Made by a program: the position numbers and the translations under genes. A stretch of 64,000 nt of DNA from Lachnocurva sp029100405 (lineage in GTDB: Bacteria; Bacillota; Clostridia; Lachnospirales; Lachnospiraceae): positions 62,001 through 126,000 of the forward strand of contig JBJYZC010000001.1 in the NCBI GenBank assembly GCA_046263755.1, read 5' to 3'. This document shows positions 23,870 through 32,542 of this stretch, piece after piece (the first letter of the stretch is position 1; each line of letters begins with the position of its first letter). A model generated the notes under the pieces. That model saw only the letters and a program-made list of their open reading frames with translations, was not told the DNA's origin and ran no database searches.

Positions 23870-26800
23870 ATGTATCTAAAAAGTATTGAAATGCAGGGCT
23901 TTAAGTCCTTTGCAAATAAGATCGTTCTGGATTTTCATCCGGGTATTACTGCTATTGTAGGTCCGAACGGATCCGGTAAATCCAATGTCTCGGATGCGGT
24001 GCGCTGGGTTCTCGGAGAACAGAGTGCCAAGCAGCTCCGTTCGGAAAATATGCAGGATGTGATTTTCGCCGGAACGGAAAATCGTCATCCCTTAAGCTAT
24101 GCCTATGTCGCTATCACACTGGATAATTCCGACCACGTCCTTCCCATTGAATATGCAGAGGTTACGGTCGCCCGGCGTGTTTACCGGTCCGGTGAAAGTG
24201 AATATCTCCTGAACGGCAGTCCCTGCCGTCTAAAAGATGTAAACGAACTTTTCTATGATACCGGTATCGGAAAAGAGGGATATTCGATCATCGGTCAGGG
24301 ACAGATCGAACGGATCCTGTCCGGAAAACCGGAGGATCGGAGAGAACTCTTTGACGAAGCGGTCGGTATTGTAAAATTCAAGAAGAGAAAGGCAGCTTCG
24401 GAAAAACGTCTGGAAAATGAGAGAGAAAATCTGGTCCGCGTCAATGATATCCTTTCCGAACTGGAAGACCGGGTCGGCCCTTTGGAAGAGCAGTCCAAGA
24501 CGGCAAAACGGTATCTTGCGCTCCGAGAAGACCAGAAGAAACTGGATGTCAATCTCTATCTCATCGAGATGGATCGCATTGAAAAGGAATCCAAAGAAAC
24601 TTCCGATAATGCTTCTATTGTTCAGAAGGATATGGAAGATGGAAAGGCCGAACTCGAATCTATCCGGAAGAATTCTTCCCTTCTTGAGGAGAAAATTGCC
24701 CTTCTGGATGAGCGGACAGAAAGCATCCACGAAGAAGAAACAGAGAATAACGAAGCAAAGAATCGTTTGGAAAACCGGATCAGCCTTTTGGAAGAGCAGA
24801 TCCGGTCCGCTCAGACTTCGGAAGACAGCCTGAAGGACCGCCGGGCAAAACTGGAAGCGGAAGAGAAGGAAAAGACTGGTCAGAAGGAAAAGCTGGAGAG
24901 CGATCTGATAAACGAAAAGTCTCATCTTATGGAATTGCAGTCCAAGCTCGGCAGCGCAGACGATTCCTATAAGAAACTGGAGAAATTGATCCATGAGGCC
25001 AATCAGACGATTGAAAACAGTCATGAAGAGATCGTAAACCTCCTGAATGCCAGAGCAGATATCCAGTCGGAGCTTCAGAAATTTAAAACCACCCGGGAGC
25101 AGGTCCAGATCCGAAAGGCTGCTCTGGTTCGAAGGATCCTGACCCAAAAGACAGAGAATGCGTCCGTAGAGGAGCATCTGAAAGAGGCTCAGGAGGCTTA
25201 TCTTTCTCTGGACGAAGAAGAAAAACGTGCCCAGGAAGAACTTTTGAAGAAGAAAAACCTTCTTCAGACTCTGGAAGGCGAAGAGAAGAATCTCCGTGAT
25301 CTAAGACAGCAGGCTGAGAATAATATCAAGGTCGAAAAATCCAGACTGGAGACCTTAAAGAATATCGCAGAGCGTTACGAAGGCTATGGTACGGCGGTCC
25401 GGAAGGTCATGGAACAGAAGAGATCTAACCCCGGCCTGATTGGCCTTGTCTCCGATCTCATCCATGTGGATGCAAAGTTTGAGACTGCCATCGAGACTGC
25501 ACTCGGCGGTAATATCCAGAATATTGTTACCGAGGATGAATCCACTGCCAAGGATATGATCTCATATCTGAAGAAAAACCATGGCGGACGGGCTACATTT
25601 CTCCCCTTGACCAGTGTGCATCCCAAGGAAAAGCAAGTCCCGGATCATCTGCTTCATGAGAAGGGCGTTCTCGGTCTTGCAAGTGATCTCGTGGAGACGG
25701 ACAAGCCTTACCGGGATGTCATGCGTTATCTCCTGGGCCGGGTCATCGTGATGGAAAATCTGGACCTGGCTCTTGCCTTTGCCCGTAAGACCCAGTATCA
25801 GAATCATATTGTAACGCTGGAGGGTGAGTATTTAAGACCGGGTGGATCTCTGACCGGCGGATCCTTCAAAAATAACAATAATCTCCTGGGAAGACGGAGG
25901 GAATTAGAGGAGCTGGAAGAGCGGATCGAAAAGACAGAGGCGAAGGCGAAGAAACTCAATGAAGATCTGGAGGAGAAGGCGCATACCTTAGAGAAAGCCC
26001 GTTCTGATTTCTCCGAAGGGGAGAAGGCTCTCCAGGATCTGGCTCTGAATAAGAATACTGCAATGCTTGAGCTTTCCCATGCCAAGCAGGCGAAAAACGA
26101 AGCCGATCAAACAGGAAAGAACTTGAATCAGGAAGGCAAAGCCATCGAGGAGGAGCTCAAGAAGATCGATGCAGACGAAGAGGCGATTCGGAAGCAGTCC
26201 GGGGAAAATACAGACCGGGAAGCAGAACTCCAGGCATTGATTCAAAAGACACAAGCCTTCCTCGAAGGAAAGCTCTCCGAAGAAAACCAGGCGCAGAAGT
26301 CCATGTCAGATTTCCAGCTCAAGAAGGCAAATCTCTCACAGAAGGTCAGCTTCATGGAAGAGAACCTCTCCCGGATCCGGACAGAGCTTCAGAAGAACAG
26401 GGAAGAGTACAATTTCCTGGATCAGGAAAGCCAGAAGGCCCAAGAAGGCGTAGAAGCAAAGAAGCAGGAAATCGAAAAGCTTCGGGCTGCCATCGTAAGT
26501 CAGAAAGAGGCTCTGGAAAAACTTGCCTTGGAAAGAAAGGAAAATCTGAAGAAAAAAGAAGCCATGAACCAGGATTACAAGGGCTTCTTTGATCAGAGAG
26601 AAAGCGTCAGTAACCGGCTCAACCATCTGGATAAGGAACTTTATCGTCTGAACGGCAAGAGAAACAAGCTGGAAGAAGAACTGGAATACCAGAACAATTA
26701 TATGTGGAGTGAGTACGAACTCACGAGACATGCGGCTATGGAATTGCAGGATCCGGATTTTTGCGATCGAAATACGATGAAGAAGCAGTTGTCCTCGATT

Positions 26801-27430
26801 CGGGATGAGATCCGAAAGATGGGTTCTGTTAACGTCAATGCCATCGAAGAATACAAGGAAGTCTATGAACGTTACACTTTCCTCAAGGGTCAGCATGACG
26901 ACCTGGTCAAGGCGGAGGAATCTCTCCTTACCATCATTCAGGAGCTCGATGAAGGTATGCGAAAGCAGTTTAAGGAAGGTTTCCATGATATTCAGGTGGA
27001 ATTTGACAAGGCATTCAAGGCCCTCTTCGGAGGTGGTAAGGGTAGCCTGGAACTGGTAGAGGGGGAAGACCTCCTCGAAACCGGCATCCGGATCATTGCC
27101 CAACCGCCCGGAAAGAAGCTGCAGAACATGATGCAGATGTCCGGTGGTGAGAAATCTTTGACGGCAATCGCTTTGCTTTTCGCCATTCAGAATCTGAAGC
27201 CCTCGCCCTTCTGCCTTTTGGACGAGATCGAAGCCGCCCTGGATGATTCCAATGTAGACCGATTTGCAGCTTATCTGCACAAATTAACGAAGAACACGCA
27301 GTTTATCGTGATCACCCATCGACGGGGAACCATGAATTCAGCCGATCGTCTCTATGGAATTACCATGCAGGAGAAGGGTGTATCCACTCTGGTTTCTGTC
27401 AGCCTGATCGACCAGGATCTGGCAAATTGA
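23870..27430 (+). CDS. smc: Chromosome segregation ATPase SMC
   Basis: Condensin subunit of 1186 aa. N-terminal ATPase half: MYLKSIEMQGFKSFANK and Walker A GPNGSGKSN. Two long coiled coils, rich in Glu/Lys/Gln (about residues 170-500 and 670-1010), flank a hinge (about 510-660) with GYGTAVRKVME and the Gly-rich GGSLTGGSFKNNNNLLGRRRE. The C-terminal half has the ABC signature MSGGEKSLTAIALLFAI and Walker B PFCLLDEIEAALDDSNVDRF. Length is typical. The ribosome site is weak (GGGGG). Its stop TGA lies just inside the ftsY leader. The ScpA/ScpB partners are not in the window. Confidence 0.97.
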   Translation: MYLKSIEMQGFKSFANKIVLDFHPGITAIVGPNGSGKSNVSDAVRWVLGEQSAKQLRSENMQDVIFAGTENRHPLSYAYVAITLDNSDHVLPIEYAEVTVARRVYRSGESEYLLNGSPCRLKDVNELFYDTGIGKEGYSIIGQGQIERILSGKPEDRRELFDEAVGIVKFKKRKAASEKRLENERENLVRVNDILSELEDRVGPLEEQSKTAKRYLALREDQKKLDVNLYLIEMDRIEKESKETSDNASIVQKDMEDGKAELESIRKNSSLLEEKIALLDERTESIHEEETENNEAKNRLENRISLLEEQIRSAQTSEDSLKDRRAKLEAEEKEKTGQKEKLESDLINEKSHLMELQSKLGSADDSYKKLEKLIHEANQTIENSHEEIVNLLNARADIQSELQKFKTTREQVQIRKAALVRRILTQKTENASVEEHLKEAQEAYLSLDEEEKRAQEELLKKKNLLQTLEGEEKNLRDLRQQAENNIKVEKSRLETLKNIAERYEGYGTAVRKVMEQKRSNPGLIGLVSDLIHVDAKFETAIETALGGNIQNIVTEDESTAKDMISYLKKNHGGRATFLPLTSVHPKEKQVPDHLLHEKGVLGLASDLVETDKPYRDVMRYLLGRVIVMENLDLALAFARKTQYQNHIVTLEGEYLRPGGSLTGGSFKNNNNLLGRRRELEELEERIEKTEAKAKKLNEDLEEKAHTLEKARSDFSEGEKALQDLALNKNTAMLELSHAKQAKNEADQTGKNLNQEGKAIEEELKKIDADEEAIRKQSGENTDREAELQALIQKTQAFLEGKLSEENQAQKSMSDFQLKKANLSQKVSFMEENLSRIRTELQKNREEYNFLDQESQKAQEGVEAKKQEIEKLRAAIVSQKEALEKLALERKENLKKKEAMNQDYKGFFDQRESVSNRLNHLDKELYRLNGKRNKLEEELEYQNNYMWSEYELTRHAAMELQDPDFCDRNTMKKQLSSIRDEIRKMGSVNVNAIEEYKEVYERYTFLKGQHDDLVKAEESLLTIIQELDEGMRKQFKEGFHDIQVEFDKAFKALFGGGKGSLELVEGEDLLETGIRIIAQPPGKKLQNMMQMSGGEKSLTAIALLFAIQNLKPSPFCLLDEIEAALDDSNVDRFAAYLHKLTKNTQFIVITHRRGTMNSADRLYGITMQEKGVSTLVSVSLIDQDLAN

Positions 27431-27459
27431 AAGAAGAAAAAGGAAGAAAGGAGTGTGCC

Positions 27460-28653
27460 GTGGCCTTTTGGAATCGAAAGAAGAAAGAAGCAGAAGAACC
27501 TGTAGAGGAAGAAGTCTGGAGGATCCCGGATCAGGAGGATGCGTCTGTTCGTGAAGAAGAAAACGGTGACGACAAAGCCGAAAGCAAAGAAGAAAAGGAG
27601 TCTTCGGAGGACGAATCACTGAGCCTGGAAAGGGAAGAATCTTTGGAGGACGAATCGCTGAGCCTGGAAGGGGAGGAGCCTGTGGAGGCCAAATCGGACG
27701 AAGTAACTCCGGAAGAACCCAAGAAAAAGGAAGGCTTCTTCCGCCGCCTGGTCAATGGCCTTGCCAAGACAAGAGCGAATTTCGTCAAGAGTATGGATTA
27801 TGTCTTCCGTGGATTTACCAATATTGATGACGATTTCTATGAGGAACTCGAAGAAATTCTCATTATGGGAGATATCGGCGTCCGGACAACCGATGAGATC
27901 CTGACTGAGTTAAAAGAAGAAGTGAAGGCTCAAAAAATCAAGGATCCGAAGGACTGCCGGGATATTCTGATCAAGCTGATCCGAGACCGGATGTTTGTCC
28001 CGGAAGATGCCTATGATTTTCTGAACCAGAAGTCTGTTATTATGGTTGTCGGTGTCAATGGTGTCGGAAAGACCACAACCATTGGAAAGCTGGCAAGGAA
28101 ATTAAAGGATTCCGGTAAGAGTGTCCTGATCTCTGCTGCCGATACTTTCCGTGCTGCGGCAGGAGACCAGCTCAAAACCTGGGCGGACCGTGCCGGAGTA
28201 GCTATGATTGGCGGCCAGGATGGCGCTGATCCGGCTTCCGTCGTCTACGATTCCATCCAGGCGGCCAAGTCCAGGGGAACGGATATTGTTTTGATCGACA
28301 CGGCCGGCCGTCTTCACAATAAGAAGAATCTTATGCAGGAGCTCTCTAAGATGAACCGGGTCATTGACCGGGAGTTTCCGGAAGCCCACAGAGAGACCTT
28401 TGTGGTTTTGGATGCCACGACCGGTCAGAATGCTCTTCAGCAAGCCAGAGAGTTTGATGAAGTGACAGATGTCACTGGCATTATTCTTACAAAAATGGAT
28501 GGAACTGCCAAAGGCGGTATTGCCGTTGGGGTTCAGGCAGAGTTGAAGAAACCGGTCAAATACATCGGTGTCGGAGAAACAGCCGAAGATCTCGAACGTT
28601 TTGATCCCGATGATTTTGTGGAAGCCTTGTTTCGCCAGGAAGAAGATCAGTAA
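27460..28653 (+). CDS. ftsY: Signal recognition particle receptor FtsY
   Basis: Membrane-associated GTPase that docks SRP-ribosome complexes. The 397-aa protein has an acidic N-terminal A region of about 85 residues with an internal tandem repeat (EDESLSLE occurs twice), then the NG domain: GVNGVGKTTTIGKLA (G1), DTFRAAAGDQL, DTAGRLHNKKNLMQEL (G3), TKMDGTAKGG (G4) and GVGETAEDLERFDP. The start is GTG 27460 with AAGGAG six nt upstream; an in-frame TTG at 27427 overlaps the smc stop but lacks a ribosome site. It closes the plsX-acpP-rnc-smc-ftsY series; partner Ffh lies just downstream. Confidence 0.96.
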   Translation: MAFWNRKKKEAEEPVEEEVWRIPDQEDASVREEENGDDKAESKEEKESSEDESLSLEREESLEDESLSLEGEEPVEAKSDEVTPEEPKKKEGFFRRLVNGLAKTRANFVKSMDYVFRGFTNIDDDFYEELEEILIMGDIGVRTTDEILTELKEEVKAQKIKDPKDCRDILIKLIRDRMFVPEDAYDFLNQKSVIMVVGVNGVGKTTTIGKLARKLKDSGKSVLISAADTFRAAAGDQLKTWADRAGVAMIGGQDGADPASVVYDSIQAAKSRGTDIVLIDTAGRLHNKKNLMQELSKMNRVIDREFPEAHRETFVVLDATTGQNALQQAREFDEVTDVTGIILTKMDGTAKGGIAVGVQAELKKPVKYIGVGETAEDLERFDPDDFVEALFRQEEDQ

Positions 28654-28665
28654 ACTTTGCCTTTC

Positions 28666-28697
28666 TTTTTGCATCAAATTATTTTTGCATTAAATTA
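28666..28697. repeat. 16-bp tandem duplication after ftsY
   Basis: TTTTTGCATCAAATTA (28666-28681) followed immediately by TTTTTGCATTAAATTA (28682-28697), one mismatch, in the ftsY-ylxM gap. Confidence 0.85.
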
Positions 28698-28716
28698 AAT
28701 ACAGTCTACAGGAGTT

Positions 28717-28763
28717 ACTGTAAAGGGAAAACACTTGACTGTAAAGGAATTCTCCTTTATAGT
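28717..28763 (+). promoter_or_regulatory. Promoter of ylxM-ffh with embedded repeats
   Basis: TTGACT (28735-28740), 17-bp spacer, TATAGT (28758-28763). ACTGTAAAGG occurs at 28717 and again at 28738, exactly 21 bp apart (two helical turns), the second copy overlapping the -35. Between the two hexamers lies TAAAGGA-ATTC-TCCTTTA (28742-28759), 7-bp perfect arms. TACAG/CTGTA (28707-28721) form a further inverted pair upstream. The arrangement looks like an operator cluster. Confidence 0.65.
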
Positions 28764-28786
28764 AGGTCAGGTAGGAGGTTGCAGTG

Positions 28787-29128
28787 ATGGATGATAAGAT
28801 CCGCCAGGGAGATCTCTATGATTTCTATGGGGTCCTCTTAAATGATCATCAGAGAGAAGTTTACGAGGATTACGTCCTGAATGATTTATCTCTGGGTGAG
28901 ATTGCAGAGAATAAGGGAGTATCCCGCCAGGGCGTCTATGATTTGATTCGCCGCTGTACCAAACAGATGGAAGACTACGAGTGCAAAATGCAGCTCATCC
29001 GGAAATTTCATCTGATCAGCCGAAATATTCAGGATATCAAAGATCTCCTGAAGAAAGAAAGCAATGTGCCACAGTCAGTGAAAGACTTAATGAAACGGCA
29101 TCTGGAAGAAATTCTGGAAGAAATATAA
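28787..29128 (+). CDS. ylxM: YlxM family SRP-associated DNA-binding-like protein
   Basis: The 113-aa protein carries a sigma-factor-like helix-turn-helix: LSLGEIAENKGVSRQGVYDLIRRCTKQMEDYE. The YlxM family is encoded next to ffh in Firmicutes and has been shown in streptococci to associate with SRP components; a DNA target is not established. TAGGAGG lies 8 nt before ATG 28787; a GTG at 28784 would add one Met. ffh starts 11 nt downstream. Because it has its own promoter with several repeats and an HTH, autoregulation is conceivable, but this is inference. Confidence 0.9.
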   Translation: MDDKIRQGDLYDFYGVLLNDHQREVYEDYVLNDLSLGEIAENKGVSRQGVYDLIRRCTKQMEDYECKMQLIRKFHLISRNIQDIKDLLKKESNVPQSVKDLMKRHLEEILEEI

Positions 29129-29139
29129 GGAGAAGGATA

Positions 29140-30495
29140 TTGGCATTCGACAGCTTATCCGAAAAACTTCAAAACGTATTCAAAGGACTTCGTGGTAAGG
29201 GCCGACTTTCCGAGGAAGATGTTAAGAAGGCTTTGAAGGAAGTCAAGATGGCTCTTCTCGAGGCAGATGTAAACTTCAAGGTCGTCAAAGACTTTACGAA
29301 GAGAGTAGAGGAACAGGCCATCGGCAGCGATGTCCTGAATGGTTTGAATCCGGCCCAGTCCGTGATCAAGATCGTTCATGATGAGCTCGTCAATATGATG
29401 GGATCAGAGGGTGCCGAGCTTACTTTCCGCCCGGGACAGACCGTTACTGTCATCATGATGGTGGGCCTTCAGGGTGCCGGTAAAACCACTACGACAGCCA
29501 AGCTTGCCGGAAAGCTTAAGGAAAAGAATAAGAAACCTCTTCTAGCTGCCTGTGATGTCTATCGTCCGGCCGCTATTGAACAGCTTAGGATCAATGCCGA
29601 AAAGGTCGGTGTCGATTTCTTCTCCATGGGAGACAGCAAGAAGCCTGCGGATATTGCAGCAGCTGCTGTCGAACATGCCATAAAGAATGGAAACAAGGTC
29701 GTATTCTTAGACACCGCCGGACGTCTTCATATTGATGAAGGCATGATGGAAGAGCTTCAGGAGATCAAGTCCCGCCTGGATGTCGCCGATACCATTCTGG
29801 TGGTCGACTCCATGACCGGACAGGATGCTGTCAATGTTGCTTCCACCTTCGATGAGAAGGTCGGAATTGACGGTGTGATCCTGACCAAGCTGGATGGTGA
29901 TACCAGAGGCGGTGCGGCGCTTTCCATCCGTGCTGTCACCGGAAAACCCATTCTCTATGCCGGCATGGGTGAGAAACTTTCCGATCTGGAGCAATTTCAT
30001 CCGGATCGTATGGCAAACCGGATCCTTGGCATGGGAGATGTCCTTTCTCTGATCGAGAAGGCACAGAATTCCATCGATGAGGAAGAGGCCCGGAAGCTTT
30101 CCGAAAAGGTTCGCAAGAAAAAAGGCTTTGATTTCAATGATTATCTGACTTCCATGGAGCAGATGAAGAAGATGGGAGGTCTGACCTCGATCCTCGGTAT
30201 GATGCCTGGAATGAATAAATCACAGATGGATCAGATCAATGCGGCCATCGATGAGAAGAAAATGTCGCATATCACAGCTATGATCTATTCGATGACAGCT
30301 GCGGAGAGAGAAAATCCGGATCTCATTGATATCCACAGAAAACACCGGATCGCCAAGGGCGCCGGCGTCGATATCGCAGAAGTCAATCGCTTGATCAAAC
30401 AATTCAAAGAAGCCCGGAAGATGATGAAGAAAATGCCCGGGATGATGAAAAATAAAGGTCGTAGATTTGGAAATTTTAATCGGTTTCCATTCTAA
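29140..30495 (+). CDS. ffh: Signal recognition particle protein Ffh
   Basis: GTPase that with 4.5S/6S-like scRNA targets nascent membrane proteins. The 451-aa product has N domain FDSLSEKLQNVFKGLRGKGRLSEEDV, G1 GLQGAGKTTTTAKLA, DVYRPAAIEQL, G3 DTAGRLHIDEGMMEEL, G4 TKLDGDTRGG, and a Met-rich C-terminal M domain (MMPGMNKSQMDQ, RKMMKKMPGMMKNKG). The start is TTG 29140, seven nt after AAGGAG and at the conserved N-terminus; longer in-frame readings run into ylxM. Its receptor FtsY is encoded just upstream and also uses a non-ATG start. Confidence 0.96.
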   Translation: MAFDSLSEKLQNVFKGLRGKGRLSEEDVKKALKEVKMALLEADVNFKVVKDFTKRVEEQAIGSDVLNGLNPAQSVIKIVHDELVNMMGSEGAELTFRPGQTVTVIMMVGLQGAGKTTTTAKLAGKLKEKNKKPLLAACDVYRPAAIEQLRINAEKVGVDFFSMGDSKKPADIAAAAVEHAIKNGNKVVFLDTAGRLHIDEGMMEELQEIKSRLDVADTILVVDSMTGQDAVNVASTFDEKVGIDGVILTKLDGDTRGGAALSIRAVTGKPILYAGMGEKLSDLEQFHPDRMANRILGMGDVLSLIEKAQNSIDEEEARKLSEKVRKKKGFDFNDYLTSMEQMKKMGGLTSILGMMPGMNKSQMDQINAAIDEKKMSHITAMIYSMTAAERENPDLIDIHRKHRIAKGAGVDIAEVNRLIKQFKEARKMMKKMPGMMKNKGRRFGNFNRFPF

Positions 30496-30527
30496 ATATA
30501 TATTTTATTTTCTAGGAGGAAAAAACA

Positions 30528-30773
30528 ATGGCAGTAAAGATTCGTTTAAGAAGAATGGGACAGAAGAAGGCACCTTTCTATCGTGTGATCGTCGCTGATT
30601 CCAAGAGCCCGAGAAACGGCAGATTCATCGATGAGATCGGTACTTATGATCCTTCCCAGGAACCTGCAGCAGTTAAGATCGATGCTGAAGCAGCCCAGAA
30701 GTGGCTGGCAAACGGCGCACAGCCGACCGAGACCGTTCTTCGTCTGATGAAGAATGCCGGTATCGTAAAATAA
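30528..30773 (+). CDS. rpsP: Ribosomal protein S16
   Basis: The 81-aa small-subunit protein has the family signature VKIRLRRMGQKKAPFYRVIVADSKSPRNGRFIDEIGTYDP. TAGGAGG precedes the ATG. It begins the conserved rpsP-khpA-rimM-trmD-rplS order and lies 32 nt after ffh without a terminator, so ffh and rpsP may be cotranscribed. Confidence 0.98.
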   Translation: MAVKIRLRRMGQKKAPFYRVIVADSKSPRNGRFIDEIGTYDPSQEPAAVKIDAEAAQKWLANGAQPTETVLRLMKNAGIVK

Positions 30774-30797
30774 TCATCCGGGAAGGGAGTGGGACGA

Positions 30798-31031
30798 GTG
30801 TTGAAGGAACTTGTAGAAGTAATAGCAAAGTCACTTGTCGATTCTCCGGATGAAGTTACCGTCACGGAAAAAGAATCCGGCAGGACACTCATCCTGGAAC
30901 TTCACGTTGCTCCATCCGATATGGGTAAAGTCATCGGAAAGCAGGGAAGAATTGCCAAGGCAATCCGCTCTGTTGTAAAGGCAGCGGCTTCCAAGATGGA
31001 TGAAAAAGTAATCGTCGATATTGTCGACTGA
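30798..31031 (+). CDS. khpA: KH-domain RNA-binding protein KhpA
   Basis: Small (76-77 aa) KH protein that, in other Firmicutes, pairs with KhpB/Jag and affects cell elongation through RNA binding. Seen: LKELVEVIAKSLVDSPDEV, then the KH nucleic-acid loop GKVIGKQGRIAKAIRSVVKAAA (GxxG is GKQG). The start is ambiguous: GTG 30789, GTG 30798 and TTG 30801 are all in frame after GGAAGGGAGTGGG. I chose GTG 30798 for spacing; family members usually begin MKELVE, which would fit TTG 30801. A strong terminator follows. Confidence 0.93.
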   Translation: MLKELVEVIAKSLVDSPDEVTVTEKESGRTLILELHVAPSDMGKVIGKQGRIAKAIRSVVKAAASKMDEKVIVDIVD

Positions 31032-31037
31032 ATTCAG

Positions 31038-31065
31038 ACGGGCTGCAGATGCAGCCCGTTTTTTA
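31038..31065 (+). terminator. Strong hairpin terminator between khpA and rimM
   Basis: ACGGGCTGC (31038-31046), loop AGAT, GCAGCCCGT (31051-31059), then six Ts. The rimM ribosome site starts 5 nt later, leaving no room for a separate promoter after it. Confidence 0.9.
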
Positions 31066-31081
31066 TCAGAAAGGAAGCTAC

Positions 31082-31594
31082 ATGTCAGATCGTCTGCGCG
31101 TTGGCATTATCACAAGTACACACGGGATCCGCGGGGAAGTGAAGGTCTTTCCGACAACAGACAACCCGGATCGATTTAAAAAGTTAGACCGGGTCTATAT
31201 TTCCGGCAGGCTGCCGGAAGAGATCCTTCATGTGGAGAAGGCAAGAAGGTTTAAAAATCAGGTGATCCTGAAATTTAAAGAATATGACAATATCAACGAT
31301 GTCGAGAAATTCCGTCAGTCGGATATCCTGATCGATCGGAAGGATGCCGAAGAACTGCAGGATGATGAGTATTTTATCGATGATCTGATCGGACTTTCGG
31401 TTTTTTCAGATGACGGCCGGGATCTTGGGAGATTAAAGGAAGTCTATGAAACCGGTGCCAATGATGTCTTCGTGATCGAGAAAGCAAATCGTAAGGATCT
31501 TCTGATCCCCGCAACGAAAGAATGTATTCGATCGGTTGATCCGGATGCCGGCAGCATGACGGTTCACCTTCTGCCCGGACTGGAGGATCTGTAA
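31082..31594 (+). CDS. rimM: Ribosome maturation factor RimM
   Basis: Assists assembly of the 30S head, acting with S19. The 170-aa product shows the N-terminal RVGIITSTHGIRGEVKVFPTTDNPDRF and the C-terminal PRC-barrel (EYFIDDLIGLSVFSDDGRDLGRLKEVYETGANDVFVIE...LLIPATKECI). ATG 31082 lies 6 nt after AAAGGAA; the longer reading from 31049 would start inside the terminator. trmD starts 3 nt after its stop. Expression depends on readthrough of the hairpin at 31038-31065 or an unseen promoter. Confidence 0.96.
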   Translation: MSDRLRVGIITSTHGIRGEVKVFPTTDNPDRFKKLDRVYISGRLPEEILHVEKARRFKNQVILKFKEYDNINDVEKFRQSDILIDRKDAEELQDDEYFIDDLIGLSVFSDDGRDLGRLKEVYETGANDVFVIEKANRKDLLIPATKECIRSVDPDAGSMTVHLLPGLEDL

Positions 31595-31597
31595 GAA

Positions 31598-32479
31598 ATG
31601 CATTTTCATATTCTGACTCTTTTTCCGGATATGGTGGAAAGAGGACTGGACAACAGTATTATCGGTCGGGCCAGGGAAAAAGGACTGATTACGATAGAGA
31701 CCAGAAATATCCGGGATTATACCCTGGATCCTCATAAAAAGGTCGACGATTATCCTTATGGCGGGGGCGCCGGTATGCTGATGCAGGCCCAACCGGTCTA
31801 TGACTGCTGGAAGTCGGTTCGGGATGAGATCGAAATGGAGAGACAGTCGAAACAGGAAGATGAAGATTCGAAAGAGGCTGGTTCGGGATATGGATCCGAT
31901 TCTATGATCAAAGAAAAGAAGATCCGGACGATCTATCTCACGCCTCAGGGGAGAACCTTCACCCAAAAGGATGCCCATGATTTTGCCCAAGAGGAGGATC
32001 TGATCCTGCTCTGCGGTCACTACGAGGGCATCGATGACCGGGTCCTGAATCGGATCTGTACGGACTATATTTCCATCGGAGACTATGTCCTGACCGGAGG
32101 AGAACTGCCGGCTATGATCCTGGTCGATGCGGTATCGCGTCTTGTCCCGGGTGTTCTGCATAATGATACGTCGGCTGAGACGGAGTCCTTTGAATCCGGT
32201 ATTCTGGAGTATCCGCAGTATTCCAGACCGGAAGTCTGGGAGGAAGAAGCGGTTCCAAAAGTTTTGCTTTCCGGAGACCATAAGAAAGTTGATGAGTGGA
32301 GGAGAGTGCAGGCAATCTTAAGAACTTATGAGAGACGGCCGGACCTTCTGTCGAACCTGCATTTTAAGAAGGCCGATCTAAAGCTTCTGAAACGAGTGGA
32401 AATGTCCGAAAAAGAGAGAAAGATCCTAAAGAAACTCTTGCAGGAACATATGGATTCTGATAAAATATCAACGTTGTAA
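31598..32479 (+). CDS. trmD: tRNA (guanine-N1)-methyltransferase TrmD with insertion
   Basis: Makes m1G37 in tRNAs with SAM and prevents +1 frameshifting. The SPOUT trefoil knot shows as GGGAGMLMQAQPVYDCW, LLCGHYEGIDDRVLN and YISIGDYVLTGGELPAMILVDAVSRLVPGV. At 293 aa it exceeds the usual length of about 240-250. The excess includes about 34 residues (around 75-108: RDEIEMERQSKQEDEDSKEA and on, very hydrophilic) between the GGxxGM loop and RTIYLTPQGRTFTQ, with a few more at the C-terminus. All catalytic blocks are intact, so the insert is probably a surface loop. Confidence 0.95.
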   Translation: MHFHILTLFPDMVERGLDNSIIGRAREKGLITIETRNIRDYTLDPHKKVDDYPYGGGAGMLMQAQPVYDCWKSVRDEIEMERQSKQEDEDSKEAGSGYGSDSMIKEKKIRTIYLTPQGRTFTQKDAHDFAQEEDLILLCGHYEGIDDRVLNRICTDYISIGDYVLTGGELPAMILVDAVSRLVPGVLHNDTSAETESFESGILEYPQYSRPEVWEEEAVPKVLLSGDHKKVDEWRRVQAILRTYERRPDLLSNLHFKKADLKLLKRVEMSEKERKILKKLLQEHMDSDKISTL

Positions 32480-32542
32480 AAAAATCGGACGGTCCGCTTT
32501 TGCCAGTCAGGCATTATGAACGTCAGTGAAAAGGAGAACAAA

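Noticed and set aside
32480..32542. L19 leader RNA
   Set aside because: Only a 4-bp TGCC/GGCA hairpin is visible; I cannot match it to the published leader structure.
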